Source: Verrucomicrobiota bacterium
GTDB lineage: Bacteria > Verrucomicrobiota > Verrucomicrobiia > Methylacidiphilales > JBCCWR01
NCBI GenBank assembly: GCA_039192515.1
Contig: JBCCXA010000003.1
Span: 1 to 64,000 of the forward strand
Length of the DNA: 64,000 nucleotides
Reading direction: 5' to 3'
Shown here in pieces: positions 17,866-27,307 of the stretch. The notes beneath the pieces were generated by a model. It saw only the letters and a program-made list of their open reading frames with translations. It was not told the origin of the DNA and did no database searches. The translations under genes were made by a program, and so were the position numbers. How positions within the stretch are numbered: position 1 is the stretch's first letter; each line of letters starts with the position of its first letter.

Positions 17866-20226
17866 CTATGCCTCTGGATTATATGGCTGACCGTCAGGAC
17901 GTATGATGCGCACGGTAACAAAGATCATGAGATGCTTCTTGATAGATCTTTCCGCTTCACTTCTGAAAGCCCTTCCAACCAAAGGCAAATCACCTAGGAT
18001 AGGTACCTTTTCGTCAACTAAATCTATATCTTCACGTATCAGACCGCCTAGGACCATAGTCCTTCCATCTTCTATTTCGAGTTTAGCACCCTCTATAGTG
18101 CGCATGGAAAATACTGGCTGATTAATTGCATTCTCATTAGCTAGAGCCAAAGAAAAAGTGTTATCGCTATTCTCGACTACATCAAAAATCCTTGATCCAT
18201 AGTTAATGAAACCATCAAACTGAACTACTTCGGGAACTATTTCAATAAGCACCCTCTTCCTATCAGGGGTAATAACAGGGTAGACAGTCATAGAAACACC
18301 TACATCTTGTTTCTGGAAGGCTACAGGCCATGCTGGAATAACAGTTGCAGGAGTAAAATCACCTGTCACTAATACCAAATCACCTACGTCTACATCTCCA
18401 CTTACCTGTTGAATTTGAGGAGCATCAAAGTCGGTAGGATAAATAAATTCACGAACCACTTTGATTTCACCTTTGACGCTATTATTCACTACTACAGAAG
18501 GCGCCGTCATAAGGTCCGTGCTTTTTTTCTGATCTAAAGCGTCTAAGATATAAGCCAACTCATGGCTATTTGAAATTTGACCGTAAATAGCTAGTCTATT
18601 AGTTGCACTATTGTCAAAACCACCAGACCCTACTGTATCCGCTGCCGAACGAGATTCGATTTGTCTATCCAAGCTATTTTGGCGGAAATTTCTAATTCCC
18701 TTCATGTTAGTTCTGACTTCCGCATCTCCCAATAGCAGATCTGTTCCAGGAACCGAGCTTACACCTAGAAAATCTCCCTGTATTGCTAGATTATTGGTGA
18801 GAGCTACCAGATCCTCTTGATTTATTTCCACAAACCTGGCTTCCACTTTAACCAGCAAATTCTCGCTTGAATTTGTAACCGACACCAGCTCCTCAACTAA
18901 GTCAATTTGATCTTGGGTATTTCTAACAGTTAATATACCTCTACTTGGGCTGTAGGAAGCCGTAGCACCTTCGGGAAAATCAACTCCCTTGTCTTCAAGG
19001 GACTTGGTAATTCTTGTTCTATCAGATAAAACGGTCGTTTCACTAGCTGCGCTAGATCTTCTACGACGCCGGCTACTTGTATCATCCTCGGTAACCTCAC
19101 CTGTAGCTTCAAAGAAAGAAGCATCTACAACAAACTCTCTGCTCACCAACACTTCTGATCGTTCATCTAGGCTCACGATAAAAACAGCGTATTCCTCTAC
19201 TCTATATTTCATGGCAGCTAAGGTTGTCACATAGCGTAGCGCCTCCCCGATAGGTATAGATCTTAGACTTATGCTAAAGGCATTTTTCGATTGTGCCGCT
19301 TTGTCTTTTAAAATGAAGTCAATGCCCTCACCCTCAGGATCATGAAATTGAGATTGCTGCTTCAGATAACTAACGGCATCTTGTATAGTAGCTCCTTTGA
19401 AATTGATCTCCGGGATAATAATATTTTTAAGTTTGTTGTTGATATTAAACTTATTGCTGCGCTGCAGAGGCTGCCTGGTGACCGGTGTCACTTCTTCCAA
19501 CACGTCCTGTTGCTGGCGATCACTCCATGCTTTCCTAACTATATTGGCATTTTCCTTCTGTTTCGCTTTACGGCCAATATCCATAGCGTGTGCTCTTTTC
19601 TTGTGAAGATTTTCAAGTTTTTTGGCCGCAACCTTATTGTAAGGATCAATAAAGATGACCTTATTAAAAAGTTTTTCCGCCTCGTCATATTGTCCTGTGG
19701 AAACCAAGTCATTTCCTCTCTTGATTAAATCAGATACCTCATTCAGATTTCTTACAAACCTCTCATCCACGGCTGGATTGATAATTTTACCATCCTCGAG
19801 GCCTAGAATCCTCTCCGCATCATCAATAATTTCATAAACTGAAACTTGATCTGGATCTAGACTCACAATTTCTTTCCCCAATTCAATTGCTTTAAACCAG
19901 TTCTTTTCCTCTAGCAACTTATTTAGCTCCTGTATTTTTATATTAGCCTTATAGCGCTTGGCCTGGGTATGTATTTCTTTTCCAGGCCCAGTATTGGGAA
20001 CTGAAGCCAGTATTTTATCAATTTGCTCCGAAGCTTCCTGGAATTTACCTTCCAATATCAGGTTTCGAGCCAGGCTGAGATCTTTTGTCGCACTTAGGAC
20101 CAGCTCTTGTCTCCTTATTGACTCCTTTTGTAAGATAGATGAGGCTTGATCATTCTGGGCAACAGCTCTACTGAACGCGCCCAGAAGCGGGATGGCTATA
20201 GTAAGAAATAAAAGAGATTTAAACAT
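17866..20226 (-). CDS. Amuc_1098-like secretin, second tandem copy
   Basis: Outer-membrane secretin. Order: signal peptide (1-~24, ending RAVAQ), helical TPR-like region with Lys/Glu-rich coils (~30-230), STN/N0-type domain starting IIIPEINFKGATIQDAVSYL, a repeated N-domain (LLVKVEARFVEIN), then the C-terminal secretin barrel with MVLGGLIRED and VPILGDLPLVGRAFRS near the end. It ends with a short R-x-x-x-PDGQP tail also seen in its neighbour. A GTG at 20238 is in frame, but the ATG at 20226 places the signal peptide at the N-terminus. It is a clear paralogue of the secretin just upstream (8 bp from that stop to the GTG, 19 bp to the ATG) and shares FDGFINYG and the STN opening. It is the last gene of the pilus-like operon. 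Confidence 0.82.
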   Translation of the reverse strand: MFKSLLFLTIAIPLLGAFSRAVAQNDQASSILQKESIRRQELVLSATKDLSLARNLILEGKFQEASEQIDKILASVPNTGPGKEIHTQAKRYKANIKIQELNKLLEEKNWFKAIELGKEIVSLDPDQVSVYEIIDDAERILGLEDGKIINPAVDERFVRNLNEVSDLIKRGNDLVSTGQYDEAEKLFNKVIFIDPYNKVAAKKLENLHKKRAHAMDIGRKAKQKENANIVRKAWSDRQQQDVLEEVTPVTRQPLQRSNKFNINNKLKNIIIPEINFKGATIQDAVSYLKQQSQFHDPEGEGIDFILKDKAAQSKNAFSISLRSIPIGEALRYVTTLAAMKYRVEEYAVFIVSLDERSEVLVSREFVVDASFFEATGEVTEDDTSSRRRRRSSAASETTVLSDRTRITKSLEDKGVDFPEGATASYSPSRGILTVRNTQDQIDLVEELVSVTNSSENLLVKVEARFVEINQEDLVALTNNLAIQGDFLGVSSVPGTDLLLGDAEVRTNMKGIRNFRQNSLDRQIESRSAADTVGSGGFDNSATNRLAIYGQISNSHELAYILDALDQKKSTDLMTAPSVVVNNSVKGEIKVVREFIYPTDFDAPQIQQVSGDVDVGDLVLVTGDFTPATVIPAWPVAFQKQDVGVSMTVYPVITPDRKRVLIEIVPEVVQFDGFINYGSRIFDVVENSDNTFSLALANENAINQPVFSMRTIEGAKLEIEDGRTMVLGGLIREDIDLVDEKVPILGDLPLVGRAFRSEAERSIKKHLMIFVTVRIIRPDGQPYNPEA

Positions 20227-20245
20227 AACTTGCTTCACTTTTTGA

Positions 20246-22762
20246 TTAATTTGAAATAAACAATTCTTCCTCAGTCTCGGTTAAAAATTCGGGAGTTCCA
20301 TCGGGATTTACCAGTCGTGCTGTTACAAATAATGTGAGATTACTCTTCACATCTCTGGTAGTCTGACTTCTAAACAGTCTTCCTATCAATGGAAGATCTC
20401 CAAAGAAGGGCACTCTGTCCTCTATTTCCTCAACGTCATCCCTAATAAAACCACCCATAACAACTGTCTGACCATCAACCACTTTTACTTGCGTCTCAAC
20501 ACTCCTAACCGTAAAGACAGGTTGAATAGCCACCGCATCAAAAATAACAAAAGGATTATTCGCGTCTACTGGGTTAGCTGAGGAAACGTCTCCCCCATAG
20601 TTGATAAACCCATCAAATTCGCTCACAATTGGCTTTAGCTCGAGGTCTATTGTGCGGTCACTATTAGCTGTAGCTTTAACATCCAAAATAATACCGATAC
20701 TTCTACTTTCAAAAGCTAATGGTCCGCCTGGCTCCGGTATTCTTGTTACAACGGATCTATTATTATTGGTCTGAAGAGGCTCAGGGGCTTCATACTCGGT
20801 TGGGTATAACATTTTCCTAGCAATATCTATCTTTGATCTTTCTCCGCTAATAAGCGTAACTCGAGGAGCAGCCATCAGATCACTACCCAGGTTTGTCTCA
20901 ATTGCACTAATTAAGGCTCTGAAACCGGATTCAGCAATGATGCCGCTAAATGAAAAAGTATTGGATGATCTCGAACTTAAAGTCTGACCAAGTAAATCAT
21001 CAATACCATCATTGTCTAGACCTGCAGTCGATCTAAGTCCGGCCGTAGCTACACCACCCTTGGCCACCTCTAGAGCAGTGCCATTGATATCTACGGTTTG
21101 AGCTCTATCGATAGCAAAATTTGGAGCAGTAGATCCATCTGCTGAAAAACCACCCGTAGTGACACCAGAGGGATCAGCAAATTCATTAGCTGGATCTGTT
21201 AAAAATTCATTGGTGTTCTGATCAAAGGAACCGCGGTCCTCTGTAAAAAATAAGTCAAAAGGATTCGGCATGCCATCAACTAGAGCCTGATAGGTAAATG
21301 ACAAATCTTTCAAGCTGTCCTCTTTGAATTGAATAAATTTTGCTTCTACCTCTATCTGTTTACTGTTCGGATCTTGGCGGGCTAATAACTGATCTATTAG
21401 ATTCAGTTGATCTAAGGTATTTTTTACAATGAGTTTAGCAGCTCTTGGCAAATAAGTGGCCTTTGCACCCAGGCTAAACTGAACACCATTACTCTCTAAT
21501 TCCTGCTTCACATCTATAGAGGCTACTTCAACTGTCCTAGCGGTGGTGGCACCTATAGTAACATCTGTTGTTGTGAGTGGCGTATTGAAAAAATTGGGAG
21601 GGACAGAGTAGCTTCTAACACTCATGACTTCATTAGTCTCGTTATTTGGAAAAATAAAGACCGCATGCTCCTCGATTTTATATTGAAGATTGGTCAAGGT
21701 CATAATGTATTCTAAAATTTGAAGCAGCGGTGCTCCTTTGATATCTAAAGAGACCGTTTTGTTGACATTTGAAGGTGGAGCTTCAGCACCGCCCTCGGCA
21801 GAACCTATGAAGGTAGGATCTGTTTTCAGCACAAAATTGATTCCTCGCCCCTCCGAATCAGCGTCGCGACTTTGTCTGGCGAGGTATTCTATGGCATCCG
21901 AGACATCAATCTCTGTAAAGGTTATTTCAGGTATGATAATGCTCTCTAATTTATTCTCAATAACGATAGCATTATCTTCTACTTGTTGATTACCTTGAAC
22001 CTCAACGGCACTCTGTTCTCTAACCGACCTTGTAACCTCGATGTTCCATCCTTTTTGAACCTCGTAAAATGCTTTTTCTCTTTCCGCATGATAGCGAAGG
22101 TTAATGGCGGTAATTTTTTCATCTTCAGCTTTAATCACTCTTCTCAAAGCAGTTTTATTGTAAGGATCTATCAGCAATACCTTTTTATATCTATTGACTG
22201 CTCGATCTAACTGCCCAGTCTCCATGAATCGGTCCCCTTCAAAGATAAGTCTTTGCACTTCTGAAACCTTTTCTACAAGCTCTGGTGTGGCAGCAGTACT
22301 TCCTTGAAATTGCTCTTGCAGTGACAAATCTTCCTGCTGCAATTCATTTACCTTAGCGCGGTACTCGCTATTGCTGGGAACCGCTGAAACAGCCTCAGTC
22401 CAGTATCTTAATGCCGCTTCCTTATCGCCTTTGGCCTCAGCCTCCCCAGCTAGTAGCGCATTGATCGAACCCAATGCTAACTTGGCTTCATTATGAACTG
22501 CTGAAGTAGGACCACCCGGCATAGTGTTTTCTATAATGCTTTGGAATCTCATACGAGCCTTAGTTAGCTCATTAGCGCCAAGAAGCTTATTGCCCTCATC
22601 TAAAGACTGCTTTAGCAGAAGCATCTTCTCCATTCTCGCCACAGACTCTGCTTGCACTACACTTGCAGAAGATTGATCCTGAGTGTAAGCACTAAATGGT
22701 ATAAAGATTAAGTTTGTAAATAGAAAAAGTTTCAAAAGGCTTGGTTTATCGGGACAGCTCAT
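20246..22762 (-). CDS. Amuc_1098-like secretin, first tandem copy
   Basis: 838-residue outer-membrane secretin of the type II/III/IV pilus family. It has a signal peptide (1-~28), TPR-like helices (about residues 175-215, FMETGQLDRAVNRYKKVLLI), an STN/N0 domain from about residue 275 (IIIPEITFTEIDVSDAIEYL), a second N-domain (QIEVEAKFIQFKEDS), an insertion rich in Gly, Asn and Thr (about 500-580), and the secretin barrel ending in VVMGGFIRDD and VPFFGDLPLIGRLFRS. The PDGTP tail resembles Amuc_1098-type proteins. It follows the Amuc_1099-like gene by 94 bp. With the downstream copy it could form a mixed or two separate rings. The family assignment rests on remembered family features and gene order. 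Confidence 0.83.
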   Translation of the reverse strand: MSCPDKPSLLKLFLFTNLIFIPFSAYTQDQSSASVVQAESVARMEKMLLLKQSLDEGNKLLGANELTKARMRFQSIIENTMPGGPTSAVHNEAKLALGSINALLAGEAEAKGDKEAALRYWTEAVSAVPSNSEYRAKVNELQQEDLSLQEQFQGSTAATPELVEKVSEVQRLIFEGDRFMETGQLDRAVNRYKKVLLIDPYNKTALRRVIKAEDEKITAINLRYHAEREKAFYEVQKGWNIEVTRSVREQSAVEVQGNQQVEDNAIVIENKLESIIIPEITFTEIDVSDAIEYLARQSRDADSEGRGINFVLKTDPTFIGSAEGGAEAPPSNVNKTVSLDIKGAPLLQILEYIMTLTNLQYKIEEHAVFIFPNNETNEVMSVRSYSVPPNFFNTPLTTTDVTIGATTARTVEVASIDVKQELESNGVQFSLGAKATYLPRAAKLIVKNTLDQLNLIDQLLARQDPNSKQIEVEAKFIQFKEDSLKDLSFTYQALVDGMPNPFDLFFTEDRGSFDQNTNEFLTDPANEFADPSGVTTGGFSADGSTAPNFAIDRAQTVDINGTALEVAKGGVATAGLRSTAGLDNDGIDDLLGQTLSSRSSNTFSFSGIIAESGFRALISAIETNLGSDLMAAPRVTLISGERSKIDIARKMLYPTEYEAPEPLQTNNNRSVVTRIPEPGGPLAFESRSIGIILDVKATANSDRTIDLELKPIVSEFDGFINYGGDVSSANPVDANNPFVIFDAVAIQPVFTVRSVETQVKVVDGQTVVMGGFIRDDVEEIEDRVPFFGDLPLIGRLFRSQTTRDVKSNLTLFVTARLVNPDGTPEFLTETEEELFISN

Positions 22763-22856
22763 GACTATGATCCTAATTTTATCTTATGTGAATTTTTATT
22801 GAGTTTTAGGTAAAAACATGTATTGGTCAAGGATTTAAATTCTTTAGTATTCTAAT

Positions 22857-23843
22857 TTATTCATTTGTCCCAATAGGTATTTTTTGAGGGATGACAATTC
22901 TTTTTCCTGTATCCACATCTAAAATGTCTATTAAGCGGCTCTCCCCCTCCTCTGATCCCGGATTCACTAGCTTATAGGCTTTGTCTCCTATAAGAAATTC
23001 TTTTCCTCTACTAACCTTGGAAGGCTCTATATCCAAATCGGGAACATCCAATGCTAATTCCACCCAACTTTCCGGAGAATCAATTCGCTCACCCTTCGGC
23101 AGTACTAGCTTTTGTCCTGGAATCCTCATGTCCTCTAAAACTAAAGTGGAATTGTCTACGGTTTTCTTCCCTCCAGTGGCAGGATTAACAATCTCTTTTA
23201 CATCTTCTTTAAAATCTACGATTTTGTAGTCCTCAAGCATATCCCCTATCTTTACCAATCTGGAACGATCTCCCGTCTTCACATCCACAAGATTGATCTG
23301 GAAGCTATAGATTCCCCCTGGCTCTCTATTATGAGATCTAAACACCATACGAAAAGGTATATACTCATAGTTTACTACACGAATCTTGTATTTCAGATCG
23401 CCTCTATCTTGGGGATCTACTGGGCTGGTCTTAAGGACATACTCCTCGTAATTTGTAAAGCCATCGTTATCTTGATCTAGATGGCCAATTTTACTCTCAA
23501 TTGAAAAATTATATTTTTGTTTCCATCCGATCTGAATGCCCTCAGGGTCAACTACATCTGGAAGTAAAACATCAATCTTCCCAGTCTCTGGAGCATAAGC
23601 AATGAGCCTAGCCCCGAATAGGCGATGCTGTAGTGGTGGCGTTTGAGAAGATGACTTGAGGCCCTCTAGCAGACCCGCATATCTTTGATTATTCCAAGGC
23701 TCAACCGTTTGAGGTGCATTTCTATTTACAACATCTGCAAGCTTGTGAGAAAGAAATGATTTGGTCAACATGCCGATGGTTACTAGCACGAGCACCCCTA
23801 TCAGCACCAACTGCTCGGGAAGTATTTTTTTATCTGCGCTCAT
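22857..23843 (-). CDS. Amuc_1099-like membrane-anchored pilus-system protein with EF-hand-type loop
   Basis: 328 residues. A single N-terminal transmembrane segment (about residues 11-32) anchors a large periplasmic part. A calcium-type loop is visible at residues 123-134 (Asp123, Asp125, Asp127-Gly, Asn131, Glu134), followed by TSPVDPQD, a pattern common in verrucomicrobial and planctomycete secreted proteins. The rest is beta-rich, with several K/E-x-V-L repeats. Position between the Amuc_1100-like gene (18 bp upstream) and the secretin agrees with Amuc_1099. The likely role is a periplasmic link between inner-membrane parts and the secretin, by analogy with PilP/GspC, but this is inference. 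No enzyme motif is seen. Confidence 0.7.
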   Translation of the reverse strand: MSADKKILPEQLVLIGVLVLVTIGMLTKSFLSHKLADVVNRNAPQTVEPWNNQRYAGLLEGLKSSSQTPPLQHRLFGARLIAYAPETGKIDVLLPDVVDPEGIQIGWKQKYNFSIESKIGHLDQDNDGFTNYEEYVLKTSPVDPQDRGDLKYKIRVVNYEYIPFRMVFRSHNREPGGIYSFQINLVDVKTGDRSRLVKIGDMLEDYKIVDFKEDVKEIVNPATGGKKTVDNSTLVLEDMRIPGQKLVLPKGERIDSPESWVELALDVPDLDIEPSKVSRGKEFLIGDKAYKLVNPGSEEGESRLIDILDVDTGKRIVIPQKIPIGTNE

Positions 23844-23861
23844 AACCTATTTCTTCGCCAC

Positions 23862-24812
23862 TTATTTTCTCTTTGGCTTTTGCATAGCCTCTTGCACTCT
23901 AGCATTTAGCTCTTCTATTCCTTGCTCACCTTTCCAGACAATCATATCCACCCGGATTCGCGCTTTTACCTTCTCTTGACCCGCAATCTGACGATATAGA
24001 AGACTATCACTCTCCTCATCTCCAGACTGTGATGTATTGAGTTTGGTAACATCATTTTTCTGTGGGAATGTAGCAATTTCATTTTTCAGAGATACAAAGC
24101 GACTCACAAGAATTAGCTTGGACGCTGCGATACCATTCACCACCTTAGACAGGGCTTGAGGCGAGGCAATAAACTCAATCTCAAAAGGGTAAACGTAGTA
24201 AAGCCCCTGGCCACCGGGTAATACTTTTGCCTTCAATTCTTCATCCCCGAAGGCAGTACCGCTCTCAACCAGTACTCTCTTGAAGTTAAGGATCTCACTA
24301 ACACCGGCTTCAATCAAAATATCTGCTAAAGTAAATAGGCCAATCATCTGCCGGCCTAATTCTAGAGTAAATTCATTCTTAGGACTCTCTAAGCGATATC
24401 TTGCAAAGCCAAAGAAAAAATCCTCCGCGTAGCTCACTCTCTTTTCTTTCGCTTTGGCATCCGCCTGCTCACCTTTTTCAAACAGAAGCTTCTTCCAGTT
24501 GTCTTTTGATAGCCCCTTTTTATCGCCAACCATGATTTCATCAAAGAGCACTTCTGTTTCCTCCAGCACCGGAACAACCTCCGCAGCTAATGCATCTGCT
24601 TGCTCAAGATTTACTTTAATCTCCTCCAAGCTTTTTGCGTTCGGATACGCACCACTTGTCTCCAGTCCGCGGATTTTACTTTGTATACTTCTCTTTGATT
24701 CATTCGCCTTATCAAGCTGTTGCGAGCTAAAAAACCATCCTGCACCACCCATTAGCCCTACAACTACAAAAACCCCTATAAATAATTGAAGATGTTTGGG
24801 GATATCCTTCAT
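23862..24812 (-). CDS. Amuc_1100-like pilus-system membrane protein
   Basis: 316 residues, close to the length of Amuc_1100, a pilus-associated protein of Akkermansia muciniphila with reported host effects. A transmembrane segment at residues about 8-28 is followed by a coiled-coil (about 30-80) and a compact periplasmic domain with the VYPFEIEFIASPQALSKVVN segment typical of PilO/GspM-like ferredoxin folds. This resembles PilO in layout. It overlaps the PilM-PilN gene by 4 bp (ATGA), so the two are coupled. The match rests on gene order, length and topology. Sequence identity with Amuc_1100 cannot be measured here, and host effects should not be carried over. Confidence 0.72.
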   Translation of the reverse strand: MKDIPKHLQLFIGVFVVVGLMGGAGWFFSSQQLDKANESKRSIQSKIRGLETSGAYPNAKSLEEIKVNLEQADALAAEVVPVLEETEVLFDEIMVGDKKGLSKDNWKKLLFEKGEQADAKAKEKRVSYAEDFFFGFARYRLESPKNEFTLELGRQMIGLFTLADILIEAGVSEILNFKRVLVESGTAFGDEELKAKVLPGGQGLYYVYPFEIEFIASPQALSKVVNGIAASKLILVSRFVSLKNEIATFPQKNDVTKLNTSQSGDEESDSLLYRQIAGQEKVKARIRVDMIVWKGEQGIEELNARVQEAMQKPKRK

Positions 24813-26644
24813 GGCGTCAGATCTGGTTGCTCCTCTTCATTAAACCGAGCATGTATTAGATACTCTAGGGCTATCTTGTCTTTCTCTGGCTTTTCGCGCT
24901 TCACGATCTCAACACTCTTGGCATCCTCAGATCTGAAATAGTCCGTGTCTTTAAGATTATTTTCAAAGCTGTTGACGATACCAGGTTTTTCTCCTCGCTC
25001 GAATAGCCCACGAATGATCAATACCTCCCCTTTAGGAGCTAAGTTAAGTTCAACTGGAGCTTGCCGAGACGCACTTCGCCGATCCTGACGATTCCGTGAC
25101 GCACCAGATCGCGGCCGTCCTGTACGAGTTTGCGCCACTGGCAAATTTTGTGGTATCTCTTCCACGTGAGGCAACTCTACATTTCTAGCTGAACGAACGG
25201 AATCTTCATCTTCAGCTTTATTGTATGTAAGATTTATTTCTGTAATCCATAAACCGGGCGAAACTGCCCCCTGCAAGCTTGTAATGAGTTCAGGCCAAAA
25301 ATCACGCTGTTGCTTAAGTTTAAGAGCAGAGTCTACTTTTAATTTTGCGAGATCGTACTTTAGTTTGACATCGTCAATATCTTTGCGAAATCGGTCTTTT
25401 TGGCTATACTCAGATTTTAAAGTCAAAATTATTTTATCAACCTGCATAGCCATGAACATATTAGTTCCAGCTGTTATCAGGAAAAAAAGAATCCATACAG
25501 CAACAGCAGCCCAGATAAAAGGCATCCTTTTTCCTTGATCCTTTTTAGCAGAAAAGGAGGGAGGATCTAAATTAATCTCAACTGGCACATCCCCAGATTC
25601 GCGCAAGGCAAGTCCTACTAACGAGCCGAGCAAACCGACTTCCCCATTTAATTTTTGACTATCAATATTTGGTGAGACTATAACGTTTCTAAGTGGATTG
25701 AAAAATTCTACAGGCAAGTTCAATTTATCATTAAAGAATATATCTGAATAGGCCATTAGACTCGTTCCACCTGACAAATATACTGCCTCAGGAGCTTTAC
25801 CTCCTTGTTGGTTTCGATAAAAACTAATAGATCGACTTACCTCTGCATGTAGTCTAGAAAAGATGCCCCGAGCGATTTTTGAAATCCTGGCAGCGGCTGC
25901 GTCATCAGGGTCCTGGTATGCTCCACCAAGACCGACAAATCCTTTACCTTTTTTAAGCAGCTCGGAAGCGATAAACGGCTCTTGGAACTCATTTGATATA
26001 TTTTGAGAAATGAGGTGTCCTGCTATAGGAACTGTTCTGCAAAAAACTTGGTGACCATCTACGAATATAAGATTAGAGCTCTTTGCCCCTATTTCTATGA
26101 TCAGATTACAACTCGGGTTATCAGGATAGTTATATTTAAATGCGTTGATAATAGTTAGAGGCGCTACATCTACACAACCTAACTTTAAATTCGAAGCTGA
26201 CATCAAGCCTGCTATATCCTCAACAAGATCCCCTTTCATGGCGACTATGAGCGCCTCCGTATCCGGAGCTCCCTCACGTCCTAGGATTTGATAATCCCAT
26301 ACGACCTCATCAATAGGGAAAGGCACATTTTGCTGAGCCTCAAAAACAATCATCTGGCTTAACTGCTCAGGAGCCACAGCGGGAAGTTTAACAAATCTCG
26401 TGAAAACAAAATGCCCGGAGACACAACAATGAATTTTACCAGAAGAAAAGCCGATTCTCTGGAGCGCCTTTTGCAAACTCTGCAACAGAAAAGGATTGCG
26501 ATCTTGTTCTTTGTTAGGATCTATACCCAGATCTTCAACAGCGTAATTCTGCAAAGTCAAACGTGCATTCGAGTCCACTATAAACTCGGCCAATTTCAGC
26601 GAGTTTGACCCCAGATCAACAGTTAGAACTTTTCCTGAAGGCAC
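24809..26644 (-). CDS. Amuc_1101-like PilM-PilN fusion protein
   Basis: 611 residues combining two type IV pilus assembly parts. The N-terminal ~345 residues are a PilM-like actin-fold ATPase: VDLGSNSLKLAEF (phosphate-1), LIIEIGAKSSNLIF (phosphate-2) and VYLSGGTSLM (adenosine loop). A transmembrane segment at about 376-400 and a coiled-coil lead to a PilN-like periplasmic domain, beginning at about FWPELITSLQGAVSPGLWI. The join would place cytoplasmic and periplasmic parts in one chain. The start is GTG at 26644, supported by an AGGAAG ribosome-binding site and by the P-loop motif lying close behind. A 25-bp gap separates it from the Amuc_1102-like gene. Confidence 0.8.
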   Translation of the reverse strand: MPSGKVLTVDLGSNSLKLAEFIVDSNARLTLQNYAVEDLGIDPNKEQDRNPFLLQSLQKALQRIGFSSGKIHCCVSGHFVFTRFVKLPAVAPEQLSQMIVFEAQQNVPFPIDEVVWDYQILGREGAPDTEALIVAMKGDLVEDIAGLMSASNLKLGCVDVAPLTIINAFKYNYPDNPSCNLIIEIGAKSSNLIFVDGHQVFCRTVPIAGHLISQNISNEFQEPFIASELLKKGKGFVGLGGAYQDPDDAAAARISKIARGIFSRLHAEVSRSISFYRNQQGGKAPEAVYLSGGTSLMAYSDIFFNDKLNLPVEFFNPLRNVIVSPNIDSQKLNGEVGLLGSLVGLALRESGDVPVEINLDPPSFSAKKDQGKRMPFIWAAVAVWILFFLITAGTNMFMAMQVDKIILTLKSEYSQKDRFRKDIDDVKLKYDLAKLKVDSALKLKQQRDFWPELITSLQGAVSPGLWITEINLTYNKAEDEDSVRSARNVELPHVEEIPQNLPVAQTRTGRPRSGASRNRQDRRSASRQAPVELNLAPKGEVLIIRGLFERGEKPGIVNSFENNLKDTDYFRSEDAKSVEIVKREKPEKDKIALEYLIHARFNEEEQPDLTP

Positions 26645-26668
26645 TTTCTTCCTACCCCAAAGGTATTA

Positions 26669-27307
26669 TTATCTGTTAAGAGGCTTGTACTGATTATAAA
26701 GTAATGCATTCGCAGTCCACCAGGGTGAATCTTTTGCCTCAACTAAGGCATCACGGACTTGCTTGCCTTGGCGATACCAGTTTTCATCAAAATCCGAAAT
26801 GATGAAGTCCTTACTGCCAACTTCACGCCCCCTGACTAACGCCTTTACATGTATATTAAAATCTTTTATTCCTCCTTTTTTGAAAAAACTAGCCCCCATT
26901 TTTTCACCTCCATAACGTAGTAGGGCCGTCGGGGATAGATACATGGCTACTAATTGGTCTCCTCCAACTGGGACATTGATAAAATTGCTCTCCCCTATGA
27001 GAGTCACCTCTTCATCATTGTTGAGTGCGTCTAGCGCGGCAATGAAGAATTGAAAACTTAACTCCTCTAATAAATCACTATCTCCATCACTTTCCACCGT
27101 AAACTCTACTTCAATCTCTTTCCAATCCTCCTTGAGAATATTGTTTCGAGACCTTCCACCGCCTGGACCAACCGACTTAACATCATCAATTTCAATTTCA
27201 TCAATAATTACTTTAACATCCTGCGCATAGGCCTGCGGTGTCATCAGGCAGACTATGAGTGTAGCTGTGAAAAAAGCACGCAATAGGGAATGAAGCGTCA
27301 TGATCAT
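26669..27307 (-). CDS. Amuc_1102-like exported pilus-system protein
   Basis: 212 residues with a signal peptide (1-~28, ending AYAQ) and no later transmembrane segment. It looks like a single beta-rich periplasmic domain; two stretches, KVIIDEIEIDDVKSVGPGG and LVAMYLSPTALLRYGG, recall the Amuc_1102 family. ATG codons at 27307 and 27301 and a TTG at 27310 are possible starts. I chose 27307. This is the first gene of the minus-strand operon that runs through both secretins, so the promoter should lie in 27308-27499. Amuc_1102 family members have an unclear role in the pilus-like complex; an adhesin or an assembly part are both open. Confidence 0.65.
   Translation of the reverse strand: MIMTLHSLLRAFFTATLIVCLMTPQAYAQDVKVIIDEIEIDDVKSVGPGGGRSRNNILKEDWKEIEVEFTVESDGDSDLLEELSFQFFIAALDALNNDEEVTLIGESNFINVPVGGDQLVAMYLSPTALLRYGGEKMGASFFKKGGIKDFNIHVKALVRGREVGSKDFIISDFDENWYRQGKQVRDALVEAKDSPWWTANALLYNQYKPLNR

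Noticed and set aside
19342..19728. A 128-residue open frame on the plus strand
   Set aside because: It lies antisense inside a secretin gene whose family motifs are clear in the other strand, and it has no recognisable domain.
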